A DNA stretch of 9,424 nt from Pseudomonadota bacterium (GTDB lineage: Bacteria; Pseudomonadota; Alphaproteobacteria; Rhizobiales; Xanthobacteraceae): the NCBI GenBank assembly GCA_021823875.1, contig JAKAMD010000112.1, forward strand, positions 1 to 9,424. The letters are read 5' to 3'. The notes below the pieces were generated by a model. It was not told where the DNA came from. It saw nothing but the letters and a program-made list of their open reading frames with translations, and made no database searches. Both the position numbers and the translations under genes were made by a program. Below are positions 6,132-9,424 of this stretch, in pieces (the first letter of the stretch is position 1; every line of letters begins with the position of its first letter).

Positions 6132-6136
6132 CCGCC

Positions 6137-7525
6137 GTGGCCGGGGACAGCACATGGTCGACCTGTGGCGAAATCGCTGCGGCGGTGTCGTCCGGAAAAC
6201 AGAGCGCGGCGGCGGTGGTCGAGGCGGCGCTCGAGCGTATCGCCAGGCTCAACCCGACGCTCAACGCCTTCACCGCGGTGACCGCCGAGCGCGCGCGCGC
6301 CAAGGCCGGGGCGATCGATAACAGGCCCGATAAGGCCAGGCTGCCGCTCGCCGGCGTGCCGTTCGCGGTCAAGAACCTGTTCGACATCGAAGGTCTTGCC
6401 ACCGTCGCCGGTTCCAAGATCAACCGCACACGGCCGAAGGCGCCGCGCGATGCGACGCTGATCGAGCGGCTGGAAGCGGCCGGGGCCGTGCTGATCGGCG
6501 CGCTCAACATGGGCGAATACGCCTACGACTTCACCGGCGAGAACGTGCACGACGGGCCCTCGCGCAATCCGCACGACTTGACGCGCATGAGCGGCGGCTC
6601 CTCCGGCGGCTCGGGCAGCGCGGTCGGTGGCGGGCTCACGCCACTCGCGCTCGGCTCCGACACCAATGGTTCGATCAGGGTGCCGTCCTCGTTCTGCGGC
6701 ATCTTCGGATTGAAGCCGACTTATGGCCGGCTCACGCGCGCAGGCTCCTTTCCCTTCGTTGCAAGCCTTGACCATCTTGGCCCTTTTGCGCGTTCGGTGC
6801 GCGATCTGGCGCTGAGCTACGACGTGATGCAGGGACCCGACGCCGACGATCCCGCTTGCGATCAGCGCGATGTCGAGCCGACCGTGCCGGTGCTCGACGA
6901 CGGGCTCGAGGGACTGCGCATCGCGGTCGCCGGCGGCTATTTCAAGAAAGGCGCTTTCGCCGAAGCCTTGGAAGCGCTCGCGCGTGTCGCCAAAGCGGCC
7001 AATGCCACGGACGAGATCGAGATTCCGGAAGCCGCGCGCGGCCGCGCCGCAGCCTACGTCATCACCGCCACCGAAGGCGCCGCGTTGCATGTCGGACGGT
7101 TGCGCAAACAAGCACATGATTTCGATCCGGCGGTGCGTGACCGCTTGATCGCCGGCGCCATGGTGCCGGCGACGCTGGTCGCCAAAGCACAGATTTTCCG
7201 CCGCTGGTATCGCGAGCAGTTCCTCACACTGTTCGCACGCTACGATGCCATCCTTGCGCCGGCGACGCCCTGCGCCGCGCCCATGATCGGGCAGCAGACC
7301 TTCACGCTTGATGGCGTCGAACTGCCGGTGCGCCCCAATGTGGGCATCTATACGCAGCCGATCTCCTTCATCGGCCTGCCAGTGGTCGCCGTGCCGGTGC
7401 CGCTTAAGCCGCTGCCGATCGGGGTGCAGATCATCGCCCCGCCCTGGCGCGAGGATATCGTTTTGCGCATCGCGCACGCGCTGGAGCAGATGGGCGTGGT
7501 TGCGGCGCCGAAACCTGAACTATGA
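6137..7525 (+). CDS. atzE: AtzE family amidase (1-carboxybiuret hydrolase type)
   Basis: A 462-residue amidase-signature hydrolase. The Ser-cisSer-Lys triad is readable as Lys79 (GVPFAVKNLFDIEG), cis-Ser155 in MSGGSSGGSGSAVGGG, and nucleophile Ser179 in LGSDTNGSIRVPSSFCGIFGLKPTYG, with the family's 24-residue spacing between the serines. AtzE with AtzG deaminates 1-carboxybiuret to 1,3-dicarboxyurea; HpxY, a close relative, acts in oxalurate use. The GTG at 6137 is the only plausible start between the atzG stop and the conserved N-terminal helix (STWSTCGEIAAAVSSGKQSAAAVVEAAL); the frame is open further upstream to 5612 but overlaps atzG and intergenic DNA. A weak AGGG at 6122 precedes it, consistent with dependence on atzG translation. 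The C-terminal part (QPISFIGLPVVAVPVPL...GVQIIAPPWREDIVLRIAHALE) is intact, so the protein looks full length. Confidence 0.9.
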   Translation: MAGDSTWSTCGEIAAAVSSGKQSAAAVVEAALERIARLNPTLNAFTAVTAERARAKAGAIDNRPDKARLPLAGVPFAVKNLFDIEGLATVAGSKINRTRPKAPRDATLIERLEAAGAVLIGALNMGEYAYDFTGENVHDGPSRNPHDLTRMSGGSSGGSGSAVGGGLTPLALGSDTNGSIRVPSSFCGIFGLKPTYGRLTRAGSFPFVASLDHLGPFARSVRDLALSYDVMQGPDADDPACDQRDVEPTVPVLDDGLEGLRIAVAGGYFKKGAFAEALEALARVAKAANATDEIEIPEAARGRAAAYVITATEGAALHVGRLRKQAHDFDPAVRDRLIAGAMVPATLVAKAQIFRRWYREQFLTLFARYDAILAPATPCAAPMIGQQTFTLDGVELPVRPNVGIYTQPISFIGLPVVAVPVPLKPLPIGVQIIAPPWREDIVLRIAHALEQMGVVAAPKPEL

Positions 7526-7549
7526 GGCGTTTTCGAATGCGTTTTCATC

Positions 7550-7638
7550 CGTTCATTCCCGCGCAAGCGGGAATCCAGGAGCTAGGCTGTAGGGCCTTAG
7601 TTTTTGCCGCTGGGTCCCCGCTTTCGCGGGGACGAACG
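7550..7638. repeat. Dispersed palindromic intergenic repeat (two-hairpin element)
   Basis: Two hairpins, ATTCCCGC-GCAA-GCGGGAAT (7555-7574) and GTCCCCGC-TTTC-GCGGGGAC (7614-7633), face each other across CCAG/CTGG ends. The left half (7550-7578) is an imperfect inverted copy of the right (7610-7638), matching at 23 of 29 positions with paired changes preserving each stem. Its translated signatures, HSRASGNP and FVPAKAGTQ, are familiar from spurious ORFs in many proteobacterial genomes. It sits between atzE and atzH, and both ends leave the coding regions intact. Confidence 0.8.
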
Positions 7639-7662
7639 GTGGAAATCTGAGGAGAGATGAAA

Positions 7663-8061
7663 ATGGAAATCGACCTGCCGGAGGTCGTGGCCGAAGTGCG
7701 CGAAGCCTTCGAACTCTATGAAAAGGCGCTGGTGTCGAACGACGTCGCCGCGCTCGATGCCTTGTTTCACGACGATCCGCGCACCATCCGCTACGGCGGC
7801 GGCGAGAATCTCTACGGCTTTGCCGAGATCGCGGCCTTCCGCGCCGCGCGTTCGCCGGCGGGCCTAGCGCGCACACTGTCACGCACCGTGATTACTACCT
7901 ACGGACGGGACTTCGCGGTCGCATCGACGCTTTTCCAGCGGCCGGCGGCGGCGGGCAAGATCGGCCGGCAGATGCAGACCTGGGTCAAGTTCCCGGAAGG
8001 CTGGCGCGTGGTCGCCGCCCATGTCAGCCTGATCGAACTGCCGCGCGAACAAACCGCATGA
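7663..8061 (+). CDS. atzH: AtzH/HpxZ-like protein (DUF3225, SnoaL/NTF2-like fold)
   Basis: A 132-residue small cytosolic protein of the family that includes AtzH, reported as a decarboxylating amidohydrolase turning 1,3-dicarboxyurea into allophanate, and HpxZ of oxalurate catabolism. Seen: MEIDLPEVVAEVREAFELYEKALVSNDVAALDALFHDDPRTIRYGGGENLYG, then TVITTYGRDFAVASTLFQR, GRQMQTWVKFPEGWRVVAAHVSL, which is the conserved family ending. AGGAG at 7650-7654 is eight bases from the ATG at 7663 and only two from the ATG at 7657, so the inner start is favoured; the outer one would add Met-Lys. It is third in the atz operon but separated from atzE by 137 nt containing a palindromic repeat, so it may also have its own transcript. 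It ends 33 nt from the convergent AtzF-like gene. Confidence 0.88.
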   Translation: MEIDLPEVVAEVREAFELYEKALVSNDVAALDALFHDDPRTIRYGGGENLYGFAEIAAFRAARSPAGLARTLSRTVITTYGRDFAVASTLFQRPAAAGKIGRQMQTWVKFPEGWRVVAAHVSLIELPREQTA

Positions 8062-8094
8062 GCATGACCCTCACCGGGAGCGGGGCAGGAGAGG

Positions 8095-9424
8095 CTATGC
8101 GTTCCGTGTTGCCTTCAGCGCGCCCAGCGGCAATTTCGTATCGGCGTGAAACGCGCGGCCGATCTCCGCCAGCCGCGCATCCTGGCCGCCCGGCGCCAGC
8201 AGCGTGATGCCAAAGGGAACGGCGTCGCCGGTGATGGCGGCCGGCACGGCGAGACCGCACAGATCGAGCAGATTGACGAAATTGGTATAAGTGCCGAGCC
8301 GGCTGTTGAGCTGGATCGGATCGGCCAGCACCTGCGCGATGGTGTAGGCGGTCGGCGCGGTCGGCAAGGCCAGCATATCGACCTCGCCGAAGGTGTGCTC
8401 GGCGACACGGCGCAATTCTTCCAATTTGTAGAAGGCGGCGAAAGCGTCCATGGCGGTCGGGCGCAGACCGCTCAGGATGATCTCGCGCGTCACCGGATGA
8501 ATGGCGTCGGGATCGGAGGCCAGCAGCGAGCGCACGGTGAGCGTGCGTTCGGCCACCCACGGGCCTTCGTACAACAGCCGCGCGGTCTCGTAGAACGGCT
8601 CGATGTCGAACTCGACCAGGGTGCAGCCGAGCCGCGCCAGCCGTTCGAGCGCCTTCTCATAGGCCGCCTCAAAAGTGCGATCGCCGAAGAACAGAAGCTG
8701 GCCCGGCCGCGGCTTGCCGAGTTTGATGTTCGCGAGTGCGCCGGGCGTGCCGAGCGGTCGCTGGCGTGAATAGGGGTCCTTGTTGTCGGGGGCTGCAATC
8801 GCTTCCAGGGCATGCCAGGCATCGTCGACCGTGAGTGCGAAGAGCGAGACGCAGTCGAGCGTGCGGCAGGCTGGCACCACGCCATAGGTCGAGATCAGGC
8901 CGAGGCTCGGCTTCAGGCCGACGATATTGTTGAGACCGGCCGGCACGCGGCCGGAGCCGGCGGTGTCGGTGCCGAGCGCGAGCGGCACAATGCCGGCGGC
9001 GACTGCCACAGCAGAACCCGAGCTCGATCCGCCCGGAACGAGATCGTCGCGCATGGCATTGCGCGGAATGCCATAGGGCGAGCGCACGCCGACCAGACCG
9101 GTGGCGAACTGATCGAGATTGGTCTTGCCAATGACGATCGCGCCGGCTGCACGCAGGCGCGCGACCACGGTGGCGTCATGCTGCGGCGTATAGGCAAAAG
9201 CCGGGCAGGCGGCGGTGGTCGGCATGCCCGCCACGTCGATATTGTCCTTGATCGCGACCGGCACGCCAAAAAGCGGCAGCGTATCGTCTTTGAGCGCGCG
9301 TGCCTCCGCGATAGCTTCGGCTTCGTCACGCAGCGTAATGAACATGGCGGGATCGTCATGCGCCTTGAGCCGCGCATAGCAGCGCGCCAGCGTATCGGCA
9401 GGACTCGTTGCACGTGTGCGGTGC
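8095..9424 (-). CDS. atzF: AtzF-like allophanate hydrolase, amidase domain only; 5' end off window
   Basis: An amidase-signature enzyme predicted to cleave allophanate to ammonia and CO2. 442 residues are visible, and the frame continues through the right edge (…ARCYARLKAHDDPAMFITLRDEAEAIAEA), so an internal ATG at 9345 is not the start and roughly 30 residues are missing. The triad is Lys in GVPVAIKDNIDVAG, cis-Ser in PGGSSSGSAVAVA and Ser in LGTDTAGSGRVPAG; its spacing (74 and 24 residues) agrees with my recollection of AtzF (K91/S165/S189). ADPIQLNSRLGTYTNFVNLLDLCGLAVPA is a typical allophanate hydrolase segment. The protein stops soon after the amidase domain, without the C-terminal domain of ~130 residues found in full-length AtzF/Dur1. 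It converges on atzH, so it is not in the same transcript. Other amidase activities remain possible. Confidence 0.88.
   Translation of the reverse strand, partial: HRTRATSPADTLARCYARLKAHDDPAMFITLRDEAEAIAEARALKDDTLPLFGVPVAIKDNIDVAGMPTTAACPAFAYTPQHDATVVARLRAAGAIVIGKTNLDQFATGLVGVRSPYGIPRNAMRDDLVPGGSSSGSAVAVAAGIVPLALGTDTAGSGRVPAGLNNIVGLKPSLGLISTYGVVPACRTLDCVSLFALTVDDAWHALEAIAAPDNKDPYSRQRPLGTPGALANIKLGKPRPGQLLFFGDRTFEAAYEKALERLARLGCTLVEFDIEPFYETARLLYEGPWVAERTLTVRSLLASDPDAIHPVTREIILSGLRPTAMDAFAAFYKLEELRRVAEHTFGEVDMLALPTAPTAYTIAQVLADPIQLNSRLGTYTNFVNLLDLCGLAVPAAITGDAVPFGITLLAPGGQDARLAEIGRAFHADTKLPLGALKATRNA

Noticed and set aside
5612..6136. In-frame upstream extension of atzE
   Set aside because: It overlaps the divergent amidohydrolase, the palindromic intergenic region and atzG in another frame, and is not amidase-like.
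5801..7477. Long open frame (558 codons) on minus, antisense to atzE
   Set aside because: Its translation is Arg/Gly/His-rich with no recognisable motifs, typical of a shadow frame in high-GC DNA; the plus strand carries intact amidase catalytic motifs.
7555..7633. Hairpins after atzE read as a Rho-independent terminator
   Set aside because: Neither stem is followed by a T-run on the plus strand; the paired, mutually inverted structure fits a dispersed repeat better.
8146..8769. Open frame of 207 codons on plus
   Set aside because: Antisense to the AtzF-like amidase; Gln/Arg/Gly-rich with no domain pattern.

Overview
The window is GC-rich (codons mostly end in G or C) and looks like an alphaproteobacterial chromosome, probably Hyphomicrobiales close to Bradyrhizobium/Rhodopseudomonas/Xanthobacteraceae. 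Three things point there: a Bug-type solute-binding protein, LigI-like amidohydrolases beside LysR and IMDH-family genes, and a CATTCCCGC/GCGGGAAT intergenic repeat of a kind common in proteobacteria. No phage, plasmid, IS, tRNA, rRNA or CRISPR signature was seen.

Left block (1-3576, minus strand). Transcription would run lysR (3576-2641), a periplasmic Bug/TctC-type binding protein (2495-1527), a YibF-like glutathione S-transferase (1498-872) and a LigI/COG3618 amidohydrolase (867 to the left edge, missing its last few residues). The last three genes are tightly spaced and read as one operon for uptake and hydrolysis of a carboxylated, perhaps aromatic-derived, compound. The 124 nt between lysR and the binding protein (2517-2640) hold no gene, and I could not place a convincing promoter there.

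Middle block (3577-5700). A 170-nt intergenic region carries a LysR-type box inside a larger 10-bp inverted repeat that abuts the lysR start codon. Downstream is an NAD-type isocitrate/isopropylmalate dehydrogenase family gene on plus (3747-4832). It converges, with a 4-nt gap, on a second LigI-like amidohydrolase on minus (5700-4837). Two members of this hydrolase family within 6 kb, plus a 2-hydroxyacid dehydrogenase, suggest catabolism of polycarboxylates or lactones. The substrate cannot be read from sequence.

Right block (5701-9424). A 248-nt divergent intergenic region holds GC-rich inverted repeats and a strong match to a sigma-54 (-24/-12) promoter. The promoter precedes atzG (GatC-like small subunit), atzE (amidase) and atzH (SnoaL/NTF2-like). 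An AtzF-like allophanate hydrolase amidase on minus runs off the right edge and converges on atzH. In cyanuric acid catabolism AtzG/AtzE act on 1-carboxybiuret, AtzH on 1,3-dicarboxyurea and AtzF on allophanate. The lower nitrogen-releasing branch is therefore present, but no ring-opening AtzD, biuret hydrolase or urea carboxylase is visible. Homologues of the first three (HpxX/HpxY/HpxZ) also work in oxalurate/purine catabolism, so the natural substrate may be a ureide. A RpoN promoter fits nitrogen-limitation control.

The gene families are individually known. The less ordinary material is regulatory: the sigma-54 promoter with upstream inverted repeats, the lysR leader architecture, and a repeat inserted inside the atz operon.
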